Positions 43,030 to 51,023 of a DNA stretch of 64,000 bases are shown in pieces. Under the pieces are notes generated by a model. The model made no database searches, was not told the origin of the DNA, and saw only the letters and a list, made by a program, of their open reading frames with translations. Positions within the stretch are counted from its first letter, which is position 1. Every line of letters begins with the position of its first letter. The position numbers and the translations under genes were made by a program. The DNA comes from Acidobacterium capsulatum ATCC 51196 (GTDB taxonomy: Bacteria > Acidobacteriota > Terriglobia > Terriglobales > Acidobacteriaceae), in contig NC_012483.1 of NCBI RefSeq assembly GCF_000022565.1, positions 3,100,001 to 3,164,000 on the forward strand, in the 5' to 3' direction.

Positions 43030-44682
43030 ATGGCAAAGCCAGTGATTCTTGCGGTGGATGACGATCCGAACGTGCTGGAGGCGGTGGTTCAGGATCTGCG
43101 TCGTAAATATGGGGCGGAGTACCGGGTGCTGCGGGCCGGTTCAGGACAGGCCGGGCTGGACATCAGCCGGCAGTTGCAGGAGCGGGGGGATGCGGTTGCG
43201 CTGTACCTGTCAGACCAGCGGATGCCGGGCATGTCTGGCGTGGAATTTCTGGAGCGGGCCCAGACTCTTTACCCGGAGGCGCGCCGTGCTCTGCTGACCG
43301 CTTATGCGGACACGGAGGCGGCGATCCGGGCGATCAATTCGGCGCGCATTCACTACTATCTGACGAAGCCCTGGGATCCGCCGGAGCAGCAGTTTTATCC
43401 GGTCATCGACGACTTGCTGGTTTCGTGGAAGCAGGGCTACCGGCCTCCGTTTGAAGGGCTGAAGGTGATTGGGCCGCGCTGGACGCTGATGGATCATCAG
43501 GTTCGGGATTTTCTATCGAGGAACCAGGTTCCTTATCTGTGGCTCGATCCGGAGCGGGATGAGCAGGCCACACAACTGCTGCGAAAGCATGCGCTGGACG
43601 ACCGGAAGCTGCCGGTGGTGATCTTTCCGGACGGCAGCTCGATGGCGCAGCCTGACCTGCATAGCCTGGCCGAGAAGGTGGGTCTGCGAACTCAGGCCAA
43701 GGCTGAATACTACGACGTGGTAGTGGTAGGCGCGGGTCCGGCCGGGCTGGGCGCGGCGGTGTATGCCGCTTCGGAGGGGTTGAGCACGCTCATTCTGGAG
43801 CCGGAGGCTCCTGGAGGCCAGGCCGGGAGCAGCTCGCGGATTGAGAACTACCTCGGTTTCCCCTCGGGAATTACGGGGGCCGATCTGGCACGGCGCGCCC
43901 ATACGCAGGCGACCCGGTTTGGCGCGGAGTTTTTAACCCAGCGCGCTTCAGGCCTGCGAGCTGAGGGGCAGTATCGTTTTATCCAGATGGCCGATGGGCG
44001 CGAGGTGAGCTGCCGGGTGTGCCTGCTGGCACTGGGGGTCCGCTACCGGAAGCTGGATGCTCCGGGGATCGAATCGCTGACCGGCAAAGGTGTCTATTAC
44101 GGTGCGGCGCTGGTCGAGGCGAGGTCCTGCAGTGACGAGGACGTGTACATTGTGGGAGGAGCAAACTCCGCAGGGCAGGCGGCGATGCATTTCTCGAAGT
44201 TTGCCCGAAGAGTGACCATGTTGGTGCGCGGCGACTCTCTGGAAAGCAGCATGTCAAAATATTTGATCGATCAGATTGCTGCCACATCCAATATTGAGGT
44301 GGAGACTCACACCCGGGTGGTAGAAGCCCGCGGTGAGGAGCGGCTGACCAGCCTGCGGCTGGAGACGCCCCAGGGAGAAGAAACGCGGGAGGCTTCAGCG
44401 CTGTTTATTTTCATTGGAGCCGCTCCGCAGACCGATTGGCTGCCGCCCGCGATTTTGCGGGACATGAATGGATTTGTGCTGACCGGGCCTGATCTGCGGT
44501 TGCAGGGGAGTTTGCCTGAGTCATGGAAAGAAGACCGGGACCCGTTTCTGCTGGAAACCAGCATGTCAGGAGTTTTCGCGGCCGGGGATGTTCGGCACGG
44601 ATCCGTGAAAAGAGCGGCTACCGCTGTGGGGGAAGGAGCGATCGCGGTCCAGTTTGTGCATCAATACCTGGCGCGGTACTAA
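43030..44682 (+). CDS. Receiver / thioredoxin-reductase-like fusion without redox cysteines
   Basis: A 550-residue fusion. Residues 1-125: receiver domain with AVDDDP, phosphoacceptor Asp62 (LSDQRMPGMSG) and Lys in LTKPW. Residues about 140-225: small thioredoxin-fold-like stretch without CxxC. Residues about 230-550: thioredoxin-reductase-like FAD/NAD(P) part with VVVGAGPAGLGAAVYA, APGGQAG, IVGGANSAGQAA and FAAGDVRHG. Where the reductase has CATC, this protein has YYGAALVE, so it cannot pass electrons through a disulfide in the usual way. It lies 6 bp before a cNMP-binding histidine kinase, its likely phosphate donor. Fused forms of this type are known; their physiological role is unclear. 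Confidence 0.9.
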   Translation: MAKPVILAVDDDPNVLEAVVQDLRRKYGAEYRVLRAGSGQAGLDISRQLQERGDAVALYLSDQRMPGMSGVEFLERAQTLYPEARRALLTAYADTEAAIRAINSARIHYYLTKPWDPPEQQFYPVIDDLLVSWKQGYRPPFEGLKVIGPRWTLMDHQVRDFLSRNQVPYLWLDPERDEQATQLLRKHALDDRKLPVVIFPDGSSMAQPDLHSLAEKVGLRTQAKAEYYDVVVVGAGPAGLGAAVYAASEGLSTLILEPEAPGGQAGSSSRIENYLGFPSGITGADLARRAHTQATRFGAEFLTQRASGLRAEGQYRFIQMADGREVSCRVCLLALGVRYRKLDAPGIESLTGKGVYYGAALVEARSCSDEDVYIVGGANSAGQAAMHFSKFARRVTMLVRGDSLESSMSKYLIDQIAATSNIEVETHTRVVEARGEERLTSLRLETPQGEETREASALFIFIGAAPQTDWLPPAILRDMNGFVLTGPDLRLQGSLPESWKEDRDPFLLETSMSGVFAAGDVRHGSVKRAATAVGEGAIAVQFVHQYLARY

Positions 44683-44688
44683 CGATTC

Positions 44689-46125
44689 ATGCTCAGTCAA
44701 GGCATCGAAACCAAAATGATTCCGGGAAGCGAGCTGCTTCCTTTTCTGCAGAAGGTGAAGGGCTTTCAAGGGCTCAAGGCCGAGGACCTGCAATGCATCG
44801 ACGAGGTGCAGATGATGCAGGTGGCCAAGGGGCAGAATGTTTACAACCAAGGTCCTCATGAGCTTTCTTTCTGGCTGCTGATTGAGGGTCAGCTGCAGAT
44901 CTTCAAGGAAGAGGGCGACGGCTCCCGGAGCATGATTGCGACTCTCGCCAGCGGGGAATCGTTTGGTGAAGTTCCACTGCTCAGTGGCGCGCAGAGCATC
45001 ATGGCCACTTGTCACGCGGTGGAAGCCAGCACGCTGATCCGGATGGAGAGCGAATCGTTCTGGCATCTGCTTGGAACGTGCCCCACCGTGCGGCGGACGA
45101 TTCTGCAGAATATGTCGCACCGCTCTGGCGCCTACAACGCATTGCAACTGCAACGGGAAAAGCTGGTTTCGCTCGGTATGCTGGCAGCCGGTTTGATGCA
45201 TGAGTTGAATAATCCGGGCAGCGCCGCGAAACGGGCTGCGGCGCAATTGCGGGAGTCATTGCAGACCCTGCCGGAGGTCTGCCTGCGGCTGAGCCAGATC
45301 TCTCTGAATCCGAAACAAATCGAGTGCATGCGCTATCTGCAGAATGAGGTGATGGCGCACACCAAGCCGAAGCCGGCCAGTTCTCTGGAAGAGTCAGATG
45401 CGGAAGAAGAGCTAGCCCAGTGGCTTGAGGAACTGGGTGTGCAGGATGCGTGGAAGCTGTCGTCCACTCTGATTTCGGCAGGCTGGCGGCGCAAGGACAT
45501 GGAATGCACGCAGGGCACGTTTCAAGACGAGACGCTGGCCGAGACGCTGCGATGGCTGCAAGGCTTCATTGATAGCATGCAGGCTGTCTCCACCATCGAA
45601 GAGAGCCTGGCACGAGTGACCGACCTTGTGCTTGCAGTCAAACGTTACGCCTACGAAGACAAAAGCACCCTGCACGAAGTCAATGTCCACGAGGGTATCT
45701 ACAGCACCCTCACCATCCTTGGACACAAGTTGCGCCACAAACAGATCCAGATCACCAAGCTCTTCGACGCGAATCTTCCCAAAGTGAAAACGTGCGGGCG
45801 TGGGCTGAACCAGGTGTGGACGAATCTACTGGACAACGCGATTGATGCGGCTCCCGAGGGTTCCACGCTGACGGTGCGTACGTGGGGTGAGCCGGGCTTT
45901 GTCTGCGTGAGCATTACGGATCAGGGGCCGGGCATCCCGGAGCAGGAACAGAAGCATATCTTCGAGCCCTTCTACACGACCAAGCCGGTGGGTGTGGGTA
46001 CAGGGCTTGGTCTCGACATCGCGCATCGCATCGTAACGGGGCAATACCAGGGGAGCATCTCCTTTGCGTCGCAGCCGGGATCAACGGAGTTCACGGTGCG
46101 TCTGCCGATCGTCAGCGCGAATTAA
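44689..46125 (+). CDS. Cyclic-nucleotide-binding-domain sensor histidine kinase
   Basis: A 478-residue soluble kinase. Residues 15-135 form a CRP-like cNMP-binding domain (LIEGQLQIF, GESFGEVPLLSG). Then the H-box LGMLAAGLMHELNNPGSAA (His171) and, after a long helical insert, an HATPase domain (NQVWTNLLDNAIDAAP, DQGPGIP, GTGLGLDIAHRI). There is no membrane segment. The gene starts 6 bp after the receiver/reductase fusion and is almost certainly its partner. Ligand of the cNMP-like domain is unknown: the usual phosphate-binding RxA is not evident (GAQSIMA in that place), so it may not bind cAMP. Confidence 0.9.
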   Translation: MLSQGIETKMIPGSELLPFLQKVKGFQGLKAEDLQCIDEVQMMQVAKGQNVYNQGPHELSFWLLIEGQLQIFKEEGDGSRSMIATLASGESFGEVPLLSGAQSIMATCHAVEASTLIRMESESFWHLLGTCPTVRRTILQNMSHRSGAYNALQLQREKLVSLGMLAAGLMHELNNPGSAAKRAAAQLRESLQTLPEVCLRLSQISLNPKQIECMRYLQNEVMAHTKPKPASSLEESDAEEELAQWLEELGVQDAWKLSSTLISAGWRRKDMECTQGTFQDETLAETLRWLQGFIDSMQAVSTIEESLARVTDLVLAVKRYAYEDKSTLHEVNVHEGIYSTLTILGHKLRHKQIQITKLFDANLPKVKTCGRGLNQVWTNLLDNAIDAAPEGSTLTVRTWGEPGFVCVSITDQGPGIPEQEQKHIFEPFYTTKPVGVGTGLGLDIAHRIVTGQYQGSISFASQPGSTEFTVRLPIVSAN

Positions 46126-46344
46126 TTTTTTCTAATTCACTTTCTCTCTGTGCTGCTTTGCGCGCTGAGCGCGGAGGTGCGCGAGCATCCAGACGGCCGT
46201 CCCTTCACTCAAGAGAACTTCTCCCTCGCCGATACAGACCTTGACGCATGTTCCCCGCATGAACCCTTGCCCTTGAGGCGAGCGAGGGTATCAGTCAAAG
46301 AAAAATCTGCTGATCGGAACCCTTGGGAAGGAGTTGTATCCCAC

Positions 46345-47244
46345 ATGCTGGCCATTGTTGGAATCTTGATCGTAATTGGTGCGGTGCTGGGCGGATTTCT
46401 TATGGAGAAGGGCCCTCTGCTGGTGTTGATGCAGCCGGCCGAGCTGCTGATTATTGGCGGCGCCGCCGTGGGGACGATGCTGATTGCCAATCCTCTGCGC
46501 ATTTTGAAGGCGATTGCGGGGGGCCTGAAGGGTGTGCTCGGGAAGTCTTCCTTTGGGAAAGACAATTACCTGACGACGCTGAAGATGCTGTATGAGCTTT
46601 TGAACAAGGCCCGGCGGCTGGGCATGCTGGGCATTGAGGCGGACATTGAGAATCCTGCTGAGAGCCAGTTGTTCCAGAACTACCCAAACTTTCTGAAGCA
46701 CCATCATCATCGTGATTTTGTTTGCGACACGTTGCGCATGGCAATTTCGGGCAACGTGGATGCGTTTGATATGGACCAGATGATGGAGCGGGATATCGAG
46801 GTGCATCATCATGGTGCGATGCAGCCGATTACGGCGCTGACGACGATGGCCGACTCGCTGCCGGGGCTGGGAATTGTGGCGGCGGTGCTGGGCGTGGTGA
46901 TCACGATGGGCGCACTCGATGGGCCTCCAGGCGAGATTGGCCACAAGGTCGCGGCGGCGCTGGTGGGCACATTTCTTGGCATTCTGATGTGCTATGGGTT
47001 TGTGGGGCCGTTGAGCTCAAGCATGAGCAAAACAGTGGATGACGAGAATGCGTATCTGTATGTGTTGCGTATTGTTTTGATCTCCTTCATCAAGGGCCAG
47101 CCGCCTGTGCTGGCGATTGAGGCGGGCCGCCGTGCGATTCCTTCCCATGTGCGGCCGGGCTTTGCCGAGGTGGAAGCAGCGTACCGGGGTGAGGCTGCCG
47201 GAGCGAATGGACAGGCTGGGGCCGAGGCGGCGGCGCAGGCATGA
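46345..47244 (+). CDS. motA: Flagellar motor stator protein MotA
   Basis: A 299-residue stator subunit with four membrane helices (about 1-20, 28-50, 170-195, 200-225) and a large cytoplasmic loop. Family features are GGAAVGTMLIANP, GIEADIENP, PGLGIVAAVLGVVITMG and AAALVGTFLGIL. The frame is open further upstream, but the family N-terminus MLAIVGILIVIG begins at 46345 with AAGGAG 11 bases before it. It overlaps motB by 4 bp. Together they form the proton channel that turns the flagellar rotor. No other flagellar gene is in the window. Confidence 0.95.
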   Translation: MLAIVGILIVIGAVLGGFLMEKGPLLVLMQPAELLIIGGAAVGTMLIANPLRILKAIAGGLKGVLGKSSFGKDNYLTTLKMLYELLNKARRLGMLGIEADIENPAESQLFQNYPNFLKHHHHRDFVCDTLRMAISGNVDAFDMDQMMERDIEVHHHGAMQPITALTTMADSLPGLGIVAAVLGVVITMGALDGPPGEIGHKVAAALVGTFLGILMCYGFVGPLSSSMSKTVDDENAYLYVLRIVLISFIKGQPPVLAIEAGRRAIPSHVRPGFAEVEAAYRGEAAGANGQAGAEAAAQA

Positions 47245-48053
47245 GTCCGCATCGGCCGATTATCGTGATTCGCAAGAAGGTGAGCCACGGAGGCCACCAT
47301 GGCGGGGCCTGGAAGGTTGCTTACGCGGATTTTGTGACCGCCATGATGTCACTGTTCATCGTGCTTTGGCTGATGAACACGAGTACACCGATCAAGAAGA
47401 TCATTGCCGGGTACTTTCGAGATCCCAAGAGCAACTCCGCGTTGACCGGCAACGATCACAATGGCGCGACGGATGATCTGACGTGGAAGAAGCAGGATAT
47501 TCGGAATATCAAGACGCAGATATCCGAGGCCATGCATGCGCAGATTCAGCTCAAGGCGTTGCAGAATCACGTGAACATGGTGGTGACGCCGGAGGGGTTG
47601 CGGATTGAACTGTTGGAGGCGAAGGGCGGCACCTTTTTTGATTCGGGAAGCTCGAAGCTCAGCGCGGGCGGGAAAGAGATGTTGAAGCTGCTGGCGCAGC
47701 AGCTTGGAGGGGTGCCGAACCGGATCACGATTGAAGGATATACAGATGCCAAGCCCTATCCGGGCAAGGACGGGTATACGAACTGGGATCTCTCGGCGGA
47801 TCGCGCCAATGCGGCACGACGCCTGATGCAGGCGAGCGGCCTGCATGCGGGGCAGGTGGCGGAGGTGCGCGGATATGGGGACCAGAATCTGCGATTGCCA
47901 AACAAGCCTTTTGATCCGACAAATCGGCGCATCACGATTGTGGTGCATTATGTGACGGCTCCATCAAGCCCGGGCAAGGCGAAGCCAGGCGCGCCCGCAG
48001 CGCCGGCAAAGGTAGCCCATCCGGTTGCATCACAAAAGCCTTTGAAGAAATAA
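47241..48053 (+). CDS. motB: Flagellar motor stator protein MotB
   Basis: A 270-residue stator anchor. It has a basic N-terminus, one membrane helix with the proton-binding Asp30 (WKVAYADFVTAMMSLFIVLW), a plug region, and a periplasmic OmpA-like peptidoglycan-binding domain (about 125-240: FFDSGSSKLSAGG, IEGYTDAKPYPG, NWDLSADRANAARR, NRRITIVV). The tail is Ala/Pro/Lys-rich. ATG overlaps the motA stop (ATGA), so the two are translationally coupled. A hairpin follows at 48071. Confidence 0.96.
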   Translation: MSPHRPIIVIRKKVSHGGHHGGAWKVAYADFVTAMMSLFIVLWLMNTSTPIKKIIAGYFRDPKSNSALTGNDHNGATDDLTWKKQDIRNIKTQISEAMHAQIQLKALQNHVNMVVTPEGLRIELLEAKGGTFFDSGSSKLSAGGKEMLKLLAQQLGGVPNRITIEGYTDAKPYPGKDGYTNWDLSADRANAARRLMQASGLHAGQVAEVRGYGDQNLRLPNKPFDPTNRRITIVVHYVTAPSSPGKAKPGAPAAPAKVAHPVASQKPLKK

Positions 48054-48070
48054 CAGCGAATTTATAGCGT

Positions 48071-48103
48071 GATAGCGGCGCGTTGCATGCGCGCGCCGCT
48101 ATC
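48071..48103. terminator. Hairpin after motAB
   Basis: Twelve-bp perfect stem GATAGCGGCGCG (48071-48082) and CGCGCCGCTATC (48092-48103), 9-base loop. No T-run follows, so termination is likely but not certain. Confidence 0.55.
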
Positions 48104-48138
48104 CGGATGCCGGCAGCGGTAGACTGAAGCGTCGGGAG

Positions 48139-49281
48139 ATGCTGGTGTCTGCTTTCTCTTCTCTGCTGCGCACGGATGTGCTGGTGATTGGCGGTGGGCC
48201 TGCCGGTCTGGCGGCTGCGATTGCGCTACGCCAGCGTGGGGTGGATGTGACCGTGGTGGAGGCTCGCCCTGCAAGCATCGACAAAGCCTGCGGAGAAGGG
48301 CTGATGCCCGAGGCTCTGACGGCGCTGGAACGTCTCGGGATTTTGCTGGACGCGCGGGATGGTGTGCCCTTTCGCGGCATTCATTTTGAAGATGTCAAAA
48401 CACGTGTCGAGGCGGTGTTTCCATCGAGGCCCGGCCTGGGCGTGCGGCGGTTGCGGCTGCATGAGCGGCTGAGAGCGCGAGCGGAAGAAGTTGGCGCTCA
48501 TCTGCTTTGGGAGACGCGATGCCAACTGGCGGGCCCGCAAAGCGCGCTGGTGAATGGAGAGGAGATCCGGTTTCGCGTGCTGGTGGGCGCGGATGGCCAG
48601 GCGTCGCAGGTGCGCGCGTGGGCGGGGCTGGATGCGTGCCGAGTGGATCGGGTGCGATATGGATTTCGCCGGCACTACCAAATAGAGCCGTGGACGGATC
48701 GTGTGGAGGTGCATTGGGCCGAACGGGGACAGCTCTATATCACTCCGGTAGCGGAGGATTGTGTGTGCGTGGCGTTTGTTGGGCGCGAGCCAATGCGCGA
48801 AGATGAGCCCTGGCAGCCGCATTTTCCGTGGGTGGAAGAACGCATAGGGAATGCGGCGGAGTGCTCGGTTCCAAGAGGAGCCCTCTCGGCGACCAGAGTA
48901 TTGCGAGAGGTCGAGCGTGGCTCTTCAGTAGCGTTGCTGGGTGATGCGGCCGGCTCAGTGGATGCGGTGACTGGCGAAGGGCTGGCTGGGTGCTTTCAGC
49001 AGGCAGAGGCGTTGGCGGCCGCAGTTGTGAGCAATGATCTGGAAGCGTACGCGAGCACTCACCGGGCCATCAGCCGCCTGCCGCATCGCATGGCGGCGCT
49101 GCTGTTGCTGATGGATCGCTACCCGGCATTACAACAGCGCGCACTGCAGGCTTTGGCGGCGAGGCCGCACCTCTTTGAAGAACTGCTGGCTGTGCATGTG
49201 GGCGAGCGCGGACTGCCCCGCTTTGCGCTGGAGCGAGGGCCACAGCTTTGCTTGGGATTGCTGATGGCCTCGTCCTATTAG
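48139..49281 (+). CDS. FAD-dependent oxidoreductase, geranylgeranyl-reductase-like
   Basis: A 380-residue group A flavoprotein. FAD motif VLVIGGGPAGLAAAIALRQRG with a following Glu (VVEARP), then CGEGLMP, the VGADGQAS motif, and LLGDAAGSVDAVTGEGL as the second FAD contact. It resembles polyprenyl reductases and hydroxylases that act on hydrophobic substrates, often next to polyketide or quinone genes; none are adjacent here. GGGAG directly abuts the ATG at 48139, so the GTG two codons later (48145) may be the true start. It ends 3 bp before the convergent FHA gene. Confidence 0.85.
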   Translation: MLVSAFSSLLRTDVLVIGGGPAGLAAAIALRQRGVDVTVVEARPASIDKACGEGLMPEALTALERLGILLDARDGVPFRGIHFEDVKTRVEAVFPSRPGLGVRRLRLHERLRARAEEVGAHLLWETRCQLAGPQSALVNGEEIRFRVLVGADGQASQVRAWAGLDACRVDRVRYGFRRHYQIEPWTDRVEVHWAERGQLYITPVAEDCVCVAFVGREPMREDEPWQPHFPWVEERIGNAAECSVPRGALSATRVLREVERGSSVALLGDAAGSVDAVTGEGLAGCFQQAEALAAAVVSNDLEAYASTHRAISRLPHRMAALLLLMDRYPALQQRALQALAARPHLFEELLAVHVGERGLPRFALERGPQLCLGLLMASSY

Positions 49282-49284
49282 GCT

Positions 49285-50886
49285 TCAGCCTGTGAAGCGT
49301 ACTTCGAGGATGGTGCAGTCGTCGTCGTTCTCATTGGAGCGGCAGTGCTGCTCGACTTCCGCAAATATCTCGTCGAGTCCACTGCAGCCGAGTGCGGCGC
49401 GTGCGACCCGATCCTCTCCAAAGAAGTCGCCGTCGCCGGGATGAGCTTCTGTCACTCCGTCTGTGACGACGAGAATGCGGCTTCCGGGGTTCAGAGTTGT
49501 TTCTTCCGCCTGAAACTGCGTGTTCTCAATCATGCCTACCGGGAGGTTTGCTTCAGAGAGCCGTGAGGCGCTCGTGCCTGAGCAGAGAAAGGGAGGAATG
49601 TGGCCGCAATTGATGTACTCCAGACGTCCGCTGGAGTGCAGGCGCAGGATGGACATGGTGGCATAGCGGCCGATGTCTTTTTCGCAGATGTAACGGTTGA
49701 CGGCGGCGGCAATTGTGTCCAGCGGCTGGCCTGAGATGAGCTGAGCGTAAATCATTCCTTGCATGGTGCAGGCGAGGATAGCAGCAGAGATTCCTTTGCC
49801 TGCGATGTCGGCAACGGCAACGGAAAGGGAACTGTCTGTTCCGACAGCAAGAAAGAAATCGCCGCCGATTTCGCGGCAGGGCACAGAGCGAGCGGCTACG
49901 GTCGCGAACGAGAGGCTGGGCAACCGTGCTGTCATGATGTTGGTCTGAATGCGGGCAGCGATATTGAGTTCTTCGCGGTAGTGCCTGGCATGCTCTTCGG
50001 CCAGCACCAACTGGGTATTTTCAATCAGAGCGGCAGCGTCGGTGGCAATGGCGCGCAGCAGGTCATTGTCTACCTTGGAGAGAACGCCGGGCTTGAGGCG
50101 GCTGTCGAGGTAGAGCAGACCTAATATCTCGTTTTCATCGCCTCGGGGCGTGCGCCGCAGGCTGCGCAGCGGAATGCAGATGACGCTACGAATATGCTGG
50201 GCAACGATGCTCTCGGTCTGGCGCTCGGCGCTGAGCGTATCAGTGACAATAAATTCCTTGGCTGTCTTGAGAGCCTCGCGAATAGCACCATGAGAGACGG
50301 TGGCATCACTGAAGAGCTGCTCGCCATTGCTATTGCGACCCATGGCGAGCTTCCACTCCTGCTCCTGATCACGCAGAAAGACGTAGCCGCGTTCGACCTG
50401 GGTAAGCTGCAGAGTGGTTTCTAGTAGTGCAGCCAGGATCTGCTCAATGCTGCCATCGCCCGTAAACTTGCGAGCCGCTTCAAAGAACCAGCGCAGTTTT
50501 TCAAGCGCCGTGCTTGATGAGCCGACGGAAGGCAGTTGCTCGATGATTTCGCGGATGGTGGAAGTAGAGGTGGCATCACTGACGCCGAAGTGAAGCAGCG
50601 GTCCGTCTGGCGTGCCGAAGGCGAGCGTGTCGCCGGTGTGCAGAGCCTTGCGCCCGGAGACTCGCTGGCCGTTCCAGAAGGTGCCATGCCGGCTGTCACT
50701 GTCCACGATGTAATACGTACTGCCGTCGCGCACGATTTCCGCATGACGCCGGGAGACATAGGGGTGCGCGAGAACGATATCGTTCTCCGGAAGACGCCCG
50801 ATGGTCAGAGGGAGCCGGGTGATGGTTCCTGAGTCGCGCGTCTGGTCTTCGACGAGCGTGTATGGGATGGCGATGAGTTCCGGCAT
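49285..50886 (-). CDS. FHA-GAF-SpoIIE phosphatase (PP2C type)
   Basis: A 533-residue cytoplasmic signalling protein. Residues 20-100: FHA domain (IGRLPENDIVL, VSRRHAEI, HGTFWNG) that binds phospho-threonine. Residues about 135-300: GAF domain. Residues about 320-530: SpoIIE/PP2C phosphatase with GGDFFLA, VADIAGKGISAAI, NCGHIPPF and LVVTDGVTEA, carrying the metal-binding Asp residues. It would bind a phosphorylated partner and remove phosphate from a Ser/Thr protein such as an anti-sigma antagonist. It could oppose kinases like that at 10.4-13.0 kb, but no direct link is visible. Confidence 0.93.
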   Translation of the reverse strand: MPELIAIPYTLVEDQTRDSGTITRLPLTIGRLPENDIVLAHPYVSRRHAEIVRDGSTYYIVDSDSRHGTFWNGQRVSGRKALHTGDTLAFGTPDGPLLHFGVSDATSTSTIREIIEQLPSVGSSSTALEKLRWFFEAARKFTGDGSIEQILAALLETTLQLTQVERGYVFLRDQEQEWKLAMGRNSNGEQLFSDATVSHGAIREALKTAKEFIVTDTLSAERQTESIVAQHIRSVICIPLRSLRRTPRGDENEILGLLYLDSRLKPGVLSKVDNDLLRAIATDAAALIENTQLVLAEEHARHYREELNIAARIQTNIMTARLPSLSFATVAARSVPCREIGGDFFLAVGTDSSLSVAVADIAGKGISAAILACTMQGMIYAQLISGQPLDTIAAAVNRYICEKDIGRYATMSILRLHSSGRLEYINCGHIPPFLCSGTSASRLSEANLPVGMIENTQFQAEETTLNPGSRILVVTDGVTEAHPGDGDFFGEDRVARAALGCSGLDEIFAEVEQHCRSNENDDDCTILEVRFTG

Positions 50887-50961
50887 TTGCCACGGATTCT
50901 ACCGGAAAGCAGGGGGGTAATGCGTTGAAATTACTGAGGAACGGAAGGAAATTGCGGCAGG

Positions 50962-51009
50962 AAAAATCGGCTCCAGTTCTTGCGTGCAACACGCAGAGAA
51001 CTGGAGCCG
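50962..51009 (-). terminator. Intrinsic terminator after Oar-like receptor
   Basis: Thirteen-bp stem (50968-50980 with 50997-51009) containing GGCTCCAGTTCT and its complement. Read on the minus strand it is followed by A and TTTTT (50966-50962). It follows the receptor stop by 15 bases. Confidence 0.9.
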
Positions 51010-51023
51010 CTGGATGAAAGAGG

